DNA from: Bacteroidota bacterium
GTDB taxonomy: Bacteria > Bacteroidota > Bacteroidia > CAILMK01 > JACPUW01
Reading direction: 5' to 3'
Assembly: GCA_016192035.1 (NCBI GenBank)
Contig: JACPUW010000001.1
Location: 33,090 to 97,089 of the forward strand
DNA length: 64,000 nt
Positions 54,663-64,000 of the stretch are shown here, piece after piece (the stretch's first letter is position 1; every line of letters begins with the position of its first letter). Both the position numbers and the translations under genes were made by a program. The notes beneath the pieces were generated by a model. It was not told the origin of the DNA and did no database searches. It saw nothing but the letters and a program-made list of their open reading frames with translations.

Positions 54663-55627
54663 ATCAGGCTTTGAGGGAATTTTATCTTTCTTAGGCGGTA
54701 ATACACATGGGGGCTGGGGCCAAAACTGCGAAAAAAAGATTCGATTGGGGCAATGGAAGACCCATAGAAATCAAAACAACGGCTTAGTTGGGCGGCTTTT
54801 TCTAGTGCGCCATCCACCAGCAGGTTCATCACGTGCATGGAGCGGTACATAGGCAGGGCATAGCCGCTCATGAAATGGGTATAGTGTTCGTTGTGGGCAA
54901 AAAAGCCAGCTGCCGCCAATTGCCCATCGGGCGCATAAGTAGAGAGTAGGAAGCCATGATGGGCTTGCACGGCAGTATTGGCCAACCCGGCCAGCACCGG
55001 GACCGCCTGTGGCGGCACCAATTGCCTGCCCTCCTTTAGGTTGGCTTCCAGGGCTTGTACTACCTCATCTGCCGTGTGCGCCAATCGGTTTATAAAGCCA
55101 TCATTGGCAAGTTTCTGTATGTTTTTGCGCACCGATTTGGAGTAGCCCGCCCTCACCTGGGCCATGTCATGTTGCAGCGGCAGCAAATAGGTAAACCGGG
55201 GTAGCAGTTCTATGCCCTGCCAGGCGTAACCCGGGGCATATTCCGGATCTATTTCACTCATATAGTCAAACACGGCGGCCCGGCCCAATACAGGGGGCAA
55301 GAGTGCGCCCATGAGTCCATTTATGCGGTGGAGGCGCTTGTAGTTGCCCTCGGCATCATGGGGCCACCGGGGCACCAAGACCCCCCAGTAGCGGCTGGCA
55401 AACGGCTGCCGGGAAAGTGCCTGGCCCAGCTTCCGCTGGGTATAAAGGGGCATTACTCCTTGCCAAACACCCTGTTGGTCAATGGCTATGGTTGCCTCCC
55501 ACTGGCCATGGGTCACCGTGTCAATAAACCATGAAGCCACCGCCACGGTGGCGCCCGGGCATTGCTCTACAAAGGCATCCCAGGCCACGGGGTCCAAGTT
55601 TTTTCTGGATATAATCTCTACCTTCAA
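54647..55627 (-). CDS. GNAT/FemAB-like acyltransferase
   Basis: 326 residues. Features: PGATVAVASWFIDTVT near the N-terminus, VMPLYTQRKLGQ, GYSKSVRKNIQKLANDGF (where FemAB-type/GNAT family members have 's.k.R..irka...g'), and TYAPDGQLAAAGFFAHNE then HFMSGYALPMYRSMHVMNLL, the acetyltransferase core. These proteins move an acyl or aminoacyl group to peptidoglycan or polysaccharide precursors; the acceptor is unknown. The only plausible start is TTG at 55627, in a 4-base overlap with the deacetylase gene, so the two are translationally coupled. Confidence 0.65.
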   Translation of the reverse strand: MKVEIISRKNLDPVAWDAFVEQCPGATVAVASWFIDTVTHGQWEATIAIDQQGVWQGVMPLYTQRKLGQALSRQPFASRYWGVLVPRWPHDAEGNYKRLHRINGLMGALLPPVLGRAAVFDYMSEIDPEYAPGYAWQGIELLPRFTYLLPLQHDMAQVRAGYSKSVRKNIQKLANDGFINRLAHTADEVVQALEANLKEGRQLVPPQAVPVLAGLANTAVQAHHGFLLSTYAPDGQLAAAGFFAHNEHYTHFMSGYALPMYRSMHVMNLLVDGALEKAAQLSRCFDFYGSSIAPIESFFRSFGPSPHVYYRLRKIKFPQSLIWNRM

Positions 55628-56931
55628 TCAATCAATGTTTTAGCTATGTCCAGATACAGTTTTTTCCATCCTTTCCAGCCTTCCATTTCGGCCAGTGCCT
55701 CGTGGTGCCACAAGCTTACATACAGCCCATGGCATTCCTTAAGTGTTTGAATTATATGTAATATGAGTTCTCCTGCCTGCTTGGGTGTATGGCCCATGTA
55801 GCGCCTAAGCGTTACATCCATGGTGCTAAAGGGAACGATGGTCAGGGCCGTAGGCTGCCGGCTCAGGGGGTTGAAAAAAGGGTAGGGCCGTGAGGTACCG
55901 GCGCGGAACCCCACTTCGTCGGCAAAACCCATGGAAAAGTCGTGGGTAATGCCTGAACCGAGTAATGACTGCTGGGTATGTGGCCAGGTGAAGCGCAAAA
56001 AGTGTTGCCGCGAATAATGAACGGGTCGATTGGTCAAGGTTTCAAGTGTATGTTTTTCAAGAGCAATGATTTCCGTGTGTTGGCTGCTGGCATAGCTCGG
56101 GTGTATTCCCCACTCAAAATCATGAAGATGCGCCTGTACAAATTGACCGAGTATGGAGGGATGCCTGGACTTGGTAAGGTCATAACGGGTAGTGCCGCCA
56201 CAGAGAAGAAAGAGCAGGTTTCGCTGGGCGGGCATTTTCATTTGGTCAAGCACTTCAAACGGGTCGGGGCCGCCCACAAGTGCCTGGGCCAGTTTCTGGG
56301 CGCTGGTCAGATGGGCGTACAGCAGGGCGCGGGCTATACCTGATAGCCTTATCCACAGGGGCTTGCCCTTTGATGCATAGACCTGGTCTATGTCTATGGT
56401 GTTCCACCAGGCAAAGGATTCCTGGGCCAGGCCGCGCACCTCCAGGTTGTGTAGCTGGTGCCGCAGGCGGGCTACCCAAATGTCTATCAATGGGTAGCGG
56501 TGGCCACCATGGGCATGGGTGGCACATGCCCGGGCAAGCACGCGTCCGTGGGGGTCGCGGGGCCATGCCGGGGCCAGTTCTTCCAGGCGCGCAAGAAGGT
56601 AATACACGGCTGCCAGTAGGTCAAACTCCCACAGTGGTGACTGGGGAAGGGCCATGGGAAACAGCACGCAATCAGCGTCATGGCCTGTAACCTCCGGGGT
56701 GGCAATGGCCGAAATACCTTGCTCCAGTTGGCCAAAAAAACCCGAATGGGGGATGGAGATGACCTGGCTGCCCACCCATAACTCTACCAGCTGGCCGGGG
56801 CCAGCGGTTTCTATGATGGTGTATGCCATGCCCAAGCGATGGCCCAAGAGGTAGTCAACGGTAAACAAGAGCTCTGGCCCTACGCTTGAGGAGGGCACCA
56901 AGAGTTGGCATGTAGGGGCGCCTGTGTTCAC
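55624..56931 (-). CDS. Polysaccharide deacetylase-like protein with DUF7033-type N-terminus
   Basis: About 435 residues if started at GTG 56931 (VNTGAPTCQLLVP); the frame is open to a TTG at 56973. The N-terminal third (ELLFTVDYLLGHRLGMAYTI...) matches the DUF7033-type domain preceding deacetylases in Bacteroidota. The catalytic half has WWNTIDIDQVYA (metal-binding Asp pair), FEWGIHPSYASS (His region) and LRFTWPHTQQSL. In many relatives this acts on surface polysaccharides. Operon with the GNAT-like and upp genes; divergent from the ABC exporter gene 54 bases away. Confidence 0.7.
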   Translation of the reverse strand: MNTGAPTCQLLVPSSSVGPELLFTVDYLLGHRLGMAYTIIETAGPGQLVELWVGSQVISIPHSGFFGQLEQGISAIATPEVTGHDADCVLFPMALPQSPLWEFDLLAAVYYLLARLEELAPAWPRDPHGRVLARACATHAHGGHRYPLIDIWVARLRHQLHNLEVRGLAQESFAWWNTIDIDQVYASKGKPLWIRLSGIARALLYAHLTSAQKLAQALVGGPDPFEVLDQMKMPAQRNLLFLLCGGTTRYDLTKSRHPSILGQFVQAHLHDFEWGIHPSYASSQHTEIIALEKHTLETLTNRPVHYSRQHFLRFTWPHTQQSLLGSGITHDFSMGFADEVGFRAGTSRPYPFFNPLSRQPTALTIVPFSTMDVTLRRYMGHTPKQAGELILHIIQTLKECHGLYVSLWHHEALAEMEGWKGWKKLYLDIAKTLID

Positions 56932-56985
56932 TGTGCGCTCAAAAGTGCGCCTTGAAAGGGTACATTTGGCCAAAACTCCAGGAAT

Positions 56986-58674
56986 TTGTTTGGCGCCGGT
57001 CTCCGCACTTTCTACCGCATACTCCTTTTGAGCCCGCGCCGGCTGGTGCGCAGGTTTTGGGCACTCTGCGCCATGAGGCTGCTGGCCTCGGTGGTGGACC
57101 TGGCCGGTATAGCCGCCCTGCTTATGGTCATGTCAACCGCGCTTAGCCCTGATATGGGTGGACGAATGGCGGCCTGGTGGCCGGATGGGGGGGCGGATAC
57201 CTATGGCACAAAGGTGTGGACCCTGATGCTCCTGCTGGCTTGCCTACTCTTTTTTGCCGCCAAAAACCTGTTTACCTATTGGGTACAGTCGGCGGGCATA
57301 CTCCTGGGAGAGGAGTTAGGCCAATACCTGAGCGGCAGGCAGATGGAAGCCTTTTTTGCGCGGGGGTATGCCTATTTTCAGCACCAGTTGGTGTTTAAGA
57401 TCACCTTTGGCACCGCATCGCTGCCCTTTGACTTTACCTCCTTTGTGCTCAAATCGGTTTTTGCGCTGGTGGGTGAGAGCGCCGTGCTGCTGGTGTTCAT
57501 TGGCGTGGCAGTGGCAGCCAATCCATTGTTGGGCAGTATGCTCACGGTGGCTACCGTGCCGCTTACTTGGCAGCTATACCGCAAGATGGGTAGGAGGGCA
57601 TTGGCCTTTGGCACAAAAAAAAATACCCTGATACCCAAGAGCAACGACCAGATGTACAAGCTGTTTGAAAACTATGTGGAAACCAAGGTGTATAATGGTT
57701 TTGCGCAGTTTAGGGACCAGGCCTTGCGCACGCTAAGGGCCGTGAACCGGGCACGGCTTGACCAACAGCGCATGGCGTTTGTGCCAAAGAAGGCCCTGGA
57801 AATGGTAGCAGTGGCCCTGATCGTGGTGCTGTATGTGGCACACGCATTTGTGCTTGGAAGCCAAGAGGCTGGCAGCTTGGTGTTTGACCTGGGGCTGCTG
57901 GGTATGTATGGCTATAAGGTAATGCCGGCCATAGGGCAGGTGCTGGATGCCTTGATACAGATTAAACACTACAGCCCATCTATGGACGACATGTGGGTGA
58001 ACCTGCAAGTGCCCCAAAAGGAAAGGAATGACCGGGCAATACCCTTTGAGCGCGTGTTGCGGTTGCAGGACATAGGCTTGCGGATGGGTAACAAACAATT
58101 GTTTGATGGACTTGATTTTGAATTGCCCAAGGGAAAGATCACAGCGCTAACGGGGCCATCGGGGGTTGGCAAGTCCACGCTGGCCAAGCTGCTCATGGGC
58201 CTGCTGGCTCCCGATAGCGGGCGGGTATGGGCTGATGGACAGGAGGTACAGCTGGCGAACAATGAAGGGTGGCTGCATAAGTTTGCCTACTTGGGGCCAG
58301 AGACCCAAATGCTCTATGCCGGGGTGTATGAAAATACCTGCTACTCGCTGCGCACTGCCGGAAAGGAAGATAGGATACAAAGGGCACTGCTACGCGCCAG
58401 GCTGGGCCATTTGGAGAACCGGGAAGTGGGCGAACACGGCAAGTTGCTGTCAACCGGCGAGCGGCAGCGGCTGGGCCTGGCACGCGCCCTATATCACGAG
58501 CGCGAAATCTTGGTGCTTGACGAGTTTTCTGCCAATCTGGACAATGAAAACGAGCGGGCCATAATGGATACCCTGTTGGGACTAAACCGGGACCTGGGCC
58601 TCACCATATTGCTCATCACCCACAAGGACAATTTGCTGCAAATGGCCCATGCCCATGTGGCGCTGGGGGCGTAG
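56986..58674 (+). CDS. ABC exporter, fused permease and ATPase
   Basis: 562 residues. Permease segment with six hydrophobic helices to about residue 320, then an ATPase: Walker [12 protein letters not shown]-loop region [14 protein letters not shown], signature [14 protein letters not shown] (LSTGE in place of LSGGQ), Walker [13 protein letters not shown] and H-loop LLITHKD. Homodimeric lipid/peptide/multidrug exporter type; substrate unknown. No ATG precedes the first helix, so TTG at 56986 is the best start. Its neighbours on the other strand (deacetylase, acyltransferase) hint at surface glycan export, which is only a guess. Confidence 0.85.
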   Translation: MFGAGLRTFYRILLLSPRRLVRRFWALCAMRLLASVVDLAGIAALLMVMSTALSPDMGGRMAAWWPDGGADTYGTKVWTLMLLLACLLFFAAKNLFTYWVQSAGILLGEELGQYLSGRQMEAFFARGYAYFQHQLVFKITFGTASLPFDFTSFVLKSVFALVGESAVLLVFIGVAVAANPLLGSMLTVATVPLTWQLYRKMGRRALAFGTKKNTLIPKSNDQMYKLFENYVETKVYNGFAQFRDQALRTLRAVNRARLDQQRMAFVPKKALEMVAVALIVVLYVAHAFVLGSQEAGSLVFDLGLLGMYGYKVMPAIGQVLDALIQIKHYSPSMDDMWVNLQVPQKERNDRAIPFERVLRLQDIGLRMGNKQLFDGLDFELPKGKITALTGPSGVGKSTLAKLLMGLLAPDSGRVWADGQEVQLANNEGWLHKFAYLGPETQMLYAGVYENTCYSLRTAGKEDRIQRALLRARLGHLENREVGEHGKLLSTGERQRLGLARALYHEREILVLDEFSANLDNENERAIMDTLLGLNRDLGLTILLITHKDNLLQMAHAHVALGA

Positions 58675-58724
58675 GGGCTGGCCGGGTGGCCCATGGCGGG
58701 GCAGCGGGGGTAATTTTGCCGGCC

Positions 58725-59732
58725 ATGGATAGGCATTTTGACATCATAGTTGGCCATACGCCAATTATCCAAATCTTCTACCGATACAAGGGGGAGGCGC
58801 GCTCGGTGTTTTGCAAGTACGAAACGTTTAACATGACCGGGAGCATCAAGGACCGTATGGCCCTGTACATCATCACCCGTTCATACGAGCTGGGCATACT
58901 GAAACCGGGCGATACGATAGCCGAGGCCACGAGTGGCAATACGGGCATATCATTTTCGGCCATAGGCCGGGCGCTGGGGCACAGGGTGATCATTTTTATG
59001 CCCGACTGGATGAGCGAGGAGCGCAAGCGTCTCATAGCCAGTTTTGGTGCAGAGGTGCGGTTGGTGAGCAAGGAAGAAGGTGGTTTTCTGGGCAGTATAG
59101 CCATGAGCCGTCAATATGCCGAAGACAATGCCCATGTGTTTTTGCCCATGCAGTTTGACAATCCGCTAAATGCCGAGGCCCACATGCGGACCACGGGGCC
59201 TGAAATACGGCGACAGTTGGGCAGCCTGGGCCTGGTGCCCGATGTGTTTGTGGCGGGCGTGGGCACTGGGGGCACGGTGATGGGCGTGGGGGCATACCTA
59301 AGGGAATGGAACCCGGGGGTGCGGGTACACCCACTGGAACCTGCCAATTCACCCACCTTAAGCACTGGCCATAAGGTGGGCAAACACAGGATACAGGGTA
59401 TATCAGATGAGTTTATACCCTCTATAGTGGACCTGGGCAGCCTGGACCGGGTGGTACAGGTGGACGACGGCGACGCCATACTGATGGGGCAAAAATTTGC
59501 CCGGGAACTGGGCTTGGGCTTGGGCATATCGAGCGGTGCCAATTTTCTGGGCGCGGTGATGGCCCAGGATGCCCTGGATGGGCAGGCCACCGCAGTAACC
59601 ATTTTTTGCGATAGCAACAAGAAATACCTGAGCACCGATTTGATAAAAAATGAGCCGGTGAAGGATGGGTTTTTAAGCCCTGAGATAGAGTTGACCCACT
59701 TTAAGCTCTTGCGCTGTGCAGAGGTGCAGTAG
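58725..59732 (+). CDS. PLP-dependent cysteine synthase/cystathionine beta-synthase-family enzyme
   Basis: 335 residues from the ATG at 58725 ([16 protein letters not shown]); 13 extra codons upstream are not family-like. Fold type II PLP enzyme: Lys42 in TGSIKDRMA (Schiff base), [11 protein letters not shown] (substrate loop), [12 protein letters not shown] (phosphate cup) and GISSGAN. It most likely makes cysteine from O-acetylserine and sulfide. The asparagine loop and length fit CysK/CysM, while exact donor specificity is not certain. It lies 50 bases after the ABC gene and 15 bases before the hydrolase. Confidence 0.88.
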   Translation: MDRHFDIIVGHTPIIQIFYRYKGEARSVFCKYETFNMTGSIKDRMALYIITRSYELGILKPGDTIAEATSGNTGISFSAIGRALGHRVIIFMPDWMSEERKRLIASFGAEVRLVSKEEGGFLGSIAMSRQYAEDNAHVFLPMQFDNPLNAEAHMRTTGPEIRRQLGSLGLVPDVFVAGVGTGGTVMGVGAYLREWNPGVRVHPLEPANSPTLSTGHKVGKHRIQGISDEFIPSIVDLGSLDRVVQVDDGDAILMGQKFARELGLGLGISSGANFLGAVMAQDALDGQATAVTIFCDSNKKYLSTDLIKNEPVKDGFLSPEIELTHFKLLRCAEVQ

Positions 59733-59747
59733 CTGAGGGAAGGAGAA

Positions 59748-60644
59748 ATGCCAATTTTGGGATACATGGCTGGTAAACTGCAATTTAACTGGTTTCTTTT
59801 GTGGATGGCGCCCATCCCTTGGGTTTTTCCATGGCTGGAGCGGGCATGGCCGGGCTTGGCGCGGCGCTTGGCCATATGGCTGTTTCTGCGCCCCATACGG
59901 TTTGCGCCCTCAGATGCAGAACGGCAGTGGCTGGCCCTAGCGGATAGAAAGCCGATGGCGGTAGGGGGCCGGGAGGTGGTGCGCTATGGCTGGGGCATGG
60001 TGGGCGGGCCGTATGTGCTGTGCGTGCATGGGTGGAGCGGCAGGGCCAGCCAGTTTGAAGTGTTGGGCAGGGCGGTGCTGGCCAGGGGCATTGGTGTAGT
60101 GGCTTTTGATGCCCCTGGCCATGGGCAGGCCAGCGGTGGCCGGAGCAACCTGCTGGAATTTGCGCGGGGCATACGGGCAGTGGTGGATGAGCTGGGACAT
60201 CCCCTGGCGCTGGTGGGCCACTCCCTGGGCGGGGTGGCCTGTATGTACTACTGCCGCCACTTGGGCAAGGCGCTGCCCTTGGTAACCCTGGCTTCGCCGT
60301 TGATGGCATGGGAGATTTTTGAAAACTTTGCAAAAAGGATACAGGCCCGGCCTGAGAATATATCCAAATGGTTGAACGCCTATTCGCTGGCCAGGGTTGG
60401 GCAGCCGTTTGACGCACTGAGCGGGACGGAATTGCTGCAGGGCTGGCCAGAGGTGCCTATGCTGGGCTGCCTGGGGAGCCATGACCGGGAGGTGGGCATG
60501 GGCAACCTGGAGGTGATGGCACAGGCGGTGCCCCATGCGCAGCGCTGGATAGCACAGGGGCAGGGCCATACCCGGCTGTTGTGGCACAATGACACCGTGG
60601 AGCGGGTGCTGGGGTTTGTGCAGGGCCTGAATAGGGCAGGGTAA
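59748..60644 (+). CDS. Alpha/beta-hydrolase
   Basis: 298 residues. N-terminal hydrophobic segment (NWFLLWMAPIPWVFPWL) may be a membrane anchor. Core: VLCVHGWSGR (oxyanion HG), DAPGHGQASGG, nucleophile Ser159 in VGHSLGGVA, acid in LGSHDREV and His in GQGHTRLLWH. Esterase or lipase-like, substrate unknown. The ATG is preceded by GGGAAGGAGAA, one of the few Shine-Dalgarno-like sequences in this window. Confidence 0.85.
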   Translation: MPILGYMAGKLQFNWFLLWMAPIPWVFPWLERAWPGLARRLAIWLFLRPIRFAPSDAERQWLALADRKPMAVGGREVVRYGWGMVGGPYVLCVHGWSGRASQFEVLGRAVLARGIGVVAFDAPGHGQASGGRSNLLEFARGIRAVVDELGHPLALVGHSLGGVACMYYCRHLGKALPLVTLASPLMAWEIFENFAKRIQARPENISKWLNAYSLARVGQPFDALSGTELLQGWPEVPMLGCLGSHDREVGMGNLEVMAQAVPHAQRWIAQGQGHTRLLWHNDTVERVLGFVQGLNRAG

Positions 60645-61203
60645 GGTGGTGATAAAGGGCATGCTGGCAGGAGACATGATAGGGAAATACCTGTTTTTTG
60701 CAAAGGGGATAGGTTTGGGTAGGTTTTTGAATTTTTTTTTACTTGGGAGGTGGTAAGTTCAGATAAATAGTTTATGTTTGCTATGCGATACAAAATTTAT
60801 TACTATGTTAAACGGTTTGCTAGCTATTCACTTATGGGGTTTGTTTGGTCTATGGTGGCCCGGCTTGCCGGGGGAAACGAGATTACACCCGCTCATATGC
60901 AAGGCTTGGCAGGTAGGTAGAGGGAGTGCCCCGTAAAGGGATAGAAGCGATATTTATCTTGGCGGCAAGTGATTATCATTGACTGTGATTTGCATTGCGC
61001 GGACTGTTTTTTTAGACATAAATTTAGAATATGATATTGTTTATTGTGTTTGAGAATATTGGACTAGTAAAAATACCCCAAGGTTGAGATACGGGCTGAC
61101 CACCCAGAGTGACGACAAACAAAAAATGGAGACCAGCGACCATTTCAAAAAACGGGGCGAAACCGAAAAGCCAAACGAGTAGGAAAATTAAACTTAAAGT
61201 ATA
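60645..61203. other. Gene-free, AT-rich stretch
   Basis: 559 bases with no supportable gene. It contains a 10-T run near 60730, and GCCCGGCTTGCCGGG-like inverted bases at about 60860, but no T-tailed hairpin. A 30-codon open stretch ending at the TAG near 61182 lacks any family pattern. Composition turns AT-rich from here to 63006. Confidence 0.4.
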
Positions 61204-61497
61204 ATGAGAAAAATTCTTTTTTGTGTGGTATTGTTATTAAGTATTACCACATTTTCAAAGGCGTACTTCATGTCTGGATTAGGAACAGCAAGTATGTCAT
61301 GGCTTGAGCCGGGAAGGGCCTTGGTGAAATGTGCCCCATCATCATATACATGTTGGGGCATAGGAGAAGAGGATGGCCGTTGGTATATTGATGTTATCGG
61401 GTTCGGATCTTGGTGGTTGAATAGTCAAGTTGAACCAACTGAAGATCCAGTGGGATCGAATGAATGGAATATTGATAACATCGGCGACCCAAAATAG
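61204..61497 (+). CDS. Small exported protein, possible NVEALA-like precursor
   Basis: 97 residues with a signal peptide (MRKILFCVVLLLSITTFSKA). The mature part has a Cys pair (KCAPSSYTCWGIG) and is rich in Trp, Gly and acidic residues. Size, export signal and the close Cys pair resemble the small NVEALA peptides that Bacteroidota encode just upstream of propeller-type lipoproteins, but the NVEALA motif itself is absent. It is followed by a terminator and then a lipoprotein gene. Confidence 0.55.
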   Translation: MRKILFCVVLLLSITTFSKAYFMSGLGTASMSWLEPGRALVKCAPSSYTCWGIGEEDGRWYIDVIGFGSWWLNSQVEPTEDPVGSNEWNIDNIGDPK

Positions 61498-61517
61498 TAT
61501 GGCAATTACTAATAATT

Positions 61518-61548
61518 GGGGTAGAAGACTTGCTTTTACCCCATTTTT
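61518..61548 (+). terminator. Rho-independent terminator between 61497 and 61561
   Basis: Ten-base stem GGGGTAGAAG (61518-61527) with CTTTTACCCC (61533-61542, one G-T pair), loop ACTTG, followed by ATTTTT. It sits 13 bases before the ATG of the lipoprotein gene, so it would end or attenuate the small-protein transcript. Confidence 0.75.
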
Positions 61549-61560
61549 AAGAACCTTTTT

Positions 61561-63006
61561 ATGAAGATTTTTTATTATATCTGTTCCTTTGTTTTGGTTT
61601 CATCCCTTTCATATGGATGTGGCAAGGGACGGGCAGTAGAAACTGAGCTGGCAGAGATTGTGGTTGTGCTCTCCCCAAATGATTGTATAAACTGCAGCGC
61701 AACGCTTTATACATTGGTTAAAAACAACTTGCCCTTTCATTTCATGGTTGGTAAATATAGTGACATAGCGATATTAAAAAAGGTATTGGGGGTGAATTAT
61801 ACTGGTTATGAAATCATGGAGAACCCTAAGTTATACAAGGCATTGTGCCCGTCGGGTTTGTCTAGTGTCACGCTTATGAAGAACGGGGAAGTCGTACTGC
61901 AAAGGGGGCTAAAGAATATAGATGAAATCGTAGAACTGGCCAAGGCCATGTTCCGGGGTGCGCACCGGGCGCAATCATACCAATTGCCAGAAGGAATCAA
62001 CCTAAGCAGCCGAATCCAACTATGCGCATCAGAAGCGCACCTAAATATTTTGGACGAGTTCACCGGTACCATTTACCGCTGCAAGAAGGCAAACGAAGAG
62101 TTTGTCCTTGAATACACCATTGAGTTGGTGAGTATTTCTATAAAAAACATCTATGTGGCAAAAACCGGCGATACCGTGGGTTTTCACCAATTTGACATGA
62201 CAAGGCAGAAGTTTGCCAAATACAATCCAAATTCATTGCAAATAAAGCATTTGAATACATCAAGTGGGGCATTGTTTGCTAGTGTTGAGTTACAATATCC
62301 AAGATTGCGGGGAAATGGTGAAATTAGGTTTGAACCCTCATTCTTTATCGCAGAAATTGTTGATGGGGGCATTGGAGAAATAAAGCACATTGCTAGACCT
62401 TTTGACGATGGCAATTTCCCCAGGGTCGATGAAGCGTTTTATGTGGATTCATCAAGGGTGTTTACTTTTTTTAACAGCAAACCTTTGCATGAGTATAGTG
62501 GGGAAGAATGTCATAAGTTTTTGATTAAATATGAAACAGACCTTTCAACTAAATTGACAGATGTTGCGGCAATGGATTTTTGTTTGCCATCATACTGGAA
62601 AGATTATGGACTGACTTCTTTGACTGCGTTTTTGTTTGATGAAAATATTGGATATTTTATGCATTTCCCCTGGTTTGTAATAGAAAATGATAATTCATGG
62701 ATTCAGGTGGTTATCCACCAGTTGCACATCGATTATACTGGCATTAAAGAGTTTCCACCTGAAAAGGGAATAATTATCAATAGCGTGTATTTCAAGAATA
62801 GCTATTTATACGTCTTTTATTACAATCAAGAGGATTTGTACTATAAAGAACTCGTTTACAGTATAGTGGATAATAAGGTCATAAGTGATGCCAATTTCTG
62901 TAAGTATCCAGATTGCAGATTTAACGGGCAGTTGCAATACGACCAACATACGGGGGCCATATGGGCAATCAATATTGAAGATAAGAAGATCCACTGTTTC
63001 TACTAG
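61561..63006 (+). CDS. Lipoprotein with N-terminal thioredoxin-like motif and beta-rich C-terminus
   Basis: 481 residues. The signal ends in LSYGC (Cys20, a non-canonical lipobox). Residues 30-130 look thioredoxin-like: VVVLSPNDCINCSATLYTLV with Cys42/Cys45 and SSVTLMKNGEVVLQRG later. The rest is beta-rich with repeated Tyr/Phe-Asp turns, resembling a six-bladed propeller-type lipoprotein. Function is not known. The start ATG is 13 bases after a strong terminator, so it either has a promoter overlapping that hairpin or is expressed by read-through. Confidence 0.6.
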   Translation: MKIFYYICSFVLVSSLSYGCGKGRAVETELAEIVVVLSPNDCINCSATLYTLVKNNLPFHFMVGKYSDIAILKKVLGVNYTGYEIMENPKLYKALCPSGLSSVTLMKNGEVVLQRGLKNIDEIVELAKAMFRGAHRAQSYQLPEGINLSSRIQLCASEAHLNILDEFTGTIYRCKKANEEFVLEYTIELVSISIKNIYVAKTGDTVGFHQFDMTRQKFAKYNPNSLQIKHLNTSSGALFASVELQYPRLRGNGEIRFEPSFFIAEIVDGGIGEIKHIARPFDDGNFPRVDEAFYVDSSRVFTFFNSKPLHEYSGEECHKFLIKYETDLSTKLTDVAAMDFCLPSYWKDYGLTSLTAFLFDENIGYFMHFPWFVIENDNSWIQVVIHQLHIDYTGIKEFPPEKGIIINSVYFKNSYLYVFYYNQEDLYYKELVYSIVDNKVISDANFCKYPDCRFNGQLQYDQHTGAIWAINIEDKKIHCFY

Positions 63007-63307
63007 GTATCGGTGCCATAGTAAACATCCAAATCTGTTCTCGCTTACCTTGATAATTTATGGCGAGCAATTCAAACCGATAAGGGGCCAAGTAGCCCGC
63101 TCGCGAGCCCATGCGCAGCGCCATATGCTCAGCATACTCCTATCTTTGCTCAGGTAAAGATGTAATCAATGCATTTTGAGCTATATAGCCGCCGCCCGAG
63201 TAGCTTAACAGAAGCATGGGATACCTGTTGCCCAGTCGGCACAAAAGGTGCCGCAGGCCATGGGCGCACAGGTGCATGGATAGGGAATATGTCAAATAGC
63301 AAGGATC
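63007..63307. other. Gene-free stretch before the Rpn nuclease
   Basis: 301 bases without a supportable gene. A TATCTTTG element (63141-63148) matches the -7 consensus and is part of an inverted repeat ATCTTT/AAAGAT (63142-63161); it lies 160 bases before the nuclease ATG, so its role is uncertain. Confidence 0.35.
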
Positions 63308-64000
63308 ATGACCTATTTTGAAGAGAAATACATCAACCCATTTACGGATTACGGGTTCAAGAAACTCTTTGGCGAAGAGCCAAATAAGGATTTGCTCCTG
63401 GATTTCTTGAATGAACTGTTAAGGGATGAACAGGGCCAAATAAAGGAGCTCACTTATTTAAAAACCGAGCAACTGGGGTATTCTACAGTTGACCGAAAAG
63501 CGATATTTGATTTGTACTGCGAAAATGAGCGGGGGGAGAAATTTATAGTAGAACTACAAAAATCGAAACAGAACTTTTTCAAGGACAGGACGGTGTATTA
63601 CTCCACCTTTCCAATAAGGGAACAGGCCAAACGCGCCGATTGGGACTTTGAGCTCAAGGCGGTTTACACCATCGCCATATTGGATTTTGTGTTCGAATCG
63701 GACAAAAATGAACCGGATAAGTTCCGGTATGACGTGAAGCTCACCGACATAGAAACAAAAAAGGTCTTTTACAACAAATTGACTTTCATCTACCTGGAAA
63801 TGCCCAAGTTTAACAAGACCGTGGATGAATTGCTTACCCGGTTTGACAAGTGGCTGTACGTGTTGAGAAACCTGAACCGGCTTGACAGGATACCCGACAA
63901 GTTTTCGGAGCGGATATTTGAGAAACTATTTGAGACTGCGGAAATTGCCAGGTTCACGCCAGAACAGGTCAATTCATATGAAGACAGCCTAAAGCACTAC
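63308..64000 (+). CDS. Rpn/PD-(D/E)XK nuclease-transposase family protein (partial, C-terminus off window)
   Basis: 231 codons from the ATG at 63308, in frame to the right edge. N-terminus YINPFTDYGFKKLFGEE is the family hallmark of Rpn-type proteins ('.p..D..FK.lFg'). Nuclease motifs: Asp68 (KAIFDLYC) and Glu82-x-Gln84 (IVELQKS), the ExQ form of this family, then FKDRTVYYS and AVYTIAILDF. Such recombination-promoting nucleases are mobile and often highly duplicated in Bacteroidota genomes. Its position after an AT-rich tail fits an accessory region. Confidence 0.85.
   Translation, partial: MTYFEEKYINPFTDYGFKKLFGEEPNKDLLLDFLNELLRDEQGQIKELTYLKTEQLGYSTVDRKAIFDLYCENERGEKFIVELQKSKQNFFKDRTVYYSTFPIREQAKRADWDFELKAVYTIAILDFVFESDKNEPDKFRYDVKLTDIETKKVFYNKLTFIYLEMPKFNKTVDELLTRFDKWLYVLRNLNRLDRIPDKFSERIFEKLFETAEIARFTPEQVNSYEDSLKHY

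Overview
The window looks like chromosomal DNA of a member of the Bacteroidota. It encodes a very large secreted protein with a type-B type IX secretion C-terminal domain, a DUF4293 membrane protein and a DUF5723-like outer-membrane protein. It also has a succinate dehydrogenase/fumarate reductase of the Bacteroidota layout, and several genes are preceded by the phylum's TAnnTTTG -7 promoter element. Shine-Dalgarno sequences are mostly absent, and GTG/TTG starts are fairly common. No species can be named from the sequence alone.

Layout. 1-4139 (minus): a type I secretion/efflux set of TolC-like protein (cut by the left edge), HlyD-like adaptor and ABC transporter. 4230-12575 (mostly minus): ordinary genes (hemerythrin, tRNA-Ala, peptide deformylase, RuvX/YqgF, EamA transporter, acetyl-CoA acetyltransferase, secreted proteins of unknown role). 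12689-14755: a 7TM-HD phosphohydrolase. 14989-40042 (plus): an almost uninterrupted 25 kb block for anaerobic aromatic degradation. 40182-43637: sdhCAB. 43648-49056: a methyltransferase, DUF4293, a broken DUF1016 nuclease flanked by a partial duplication of the DUF4293 gene, purD and a ThiF-like gene. 49128-60644: the T9SS giant, uracil phosphoribosyltransferase, a GNAT/deacetylase/ABC group, a cysteine-synthase-like enzyme and an alpha/beta hydrolase. 60645-64000: a lower-GC accessory tail with a small secreted protein, a thioredoxin-like/beta-rich lipoprotein and an Rpn-type PD-(D/E)XK nuclease cut by the right edge.

How the main block works (family knowledge plus inference). 4-Hydroxybenzoyl-CoA would be dehydroxylated to benzoyl-CoA by the molybdenum enzyme HcrCA+HcrB, matured with the MobA-like and XdhC-like proteins. 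Benzoyl-CoA would be dearomatised by the ATP-dependent class I benzoyl-CoA reductase BcrCBAD, with electrons from a 2-oxoacid:ferredoxin oxidoreductase (KorAB). Dch hydrates the dienoyl-CoA, Had oxidises the alcohol and Oah opens the ring to 3-hydroxypimelyl-CoA. A 3-hydroxyacyl-CoA dehydrogenase/enoyl-CoA hydratase fusion, an SDR and a thiolase-like protein would carry beta-oxidation towards glutaryl-CoA and acetyl-CoA.

The most unusual part sits inside this block at 19895-24693: an acyl-CoA ligase, a lone extra HgdB/BcrB-type subunit, and a single protein that fuses a ketopantoate-reductase-type 2-oxoacid reductase to a BcrA/HgdC-type [4Fe-4S] ATPase. I know of no described system with this architecture. 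It could be a compact (R)-2-hydroxyacyl-CoA dehydratase route or a second dearomatising reductase. No regulator, ferredoxin, transporter or classical benzoate-CoA ligase gene is visible with the block.
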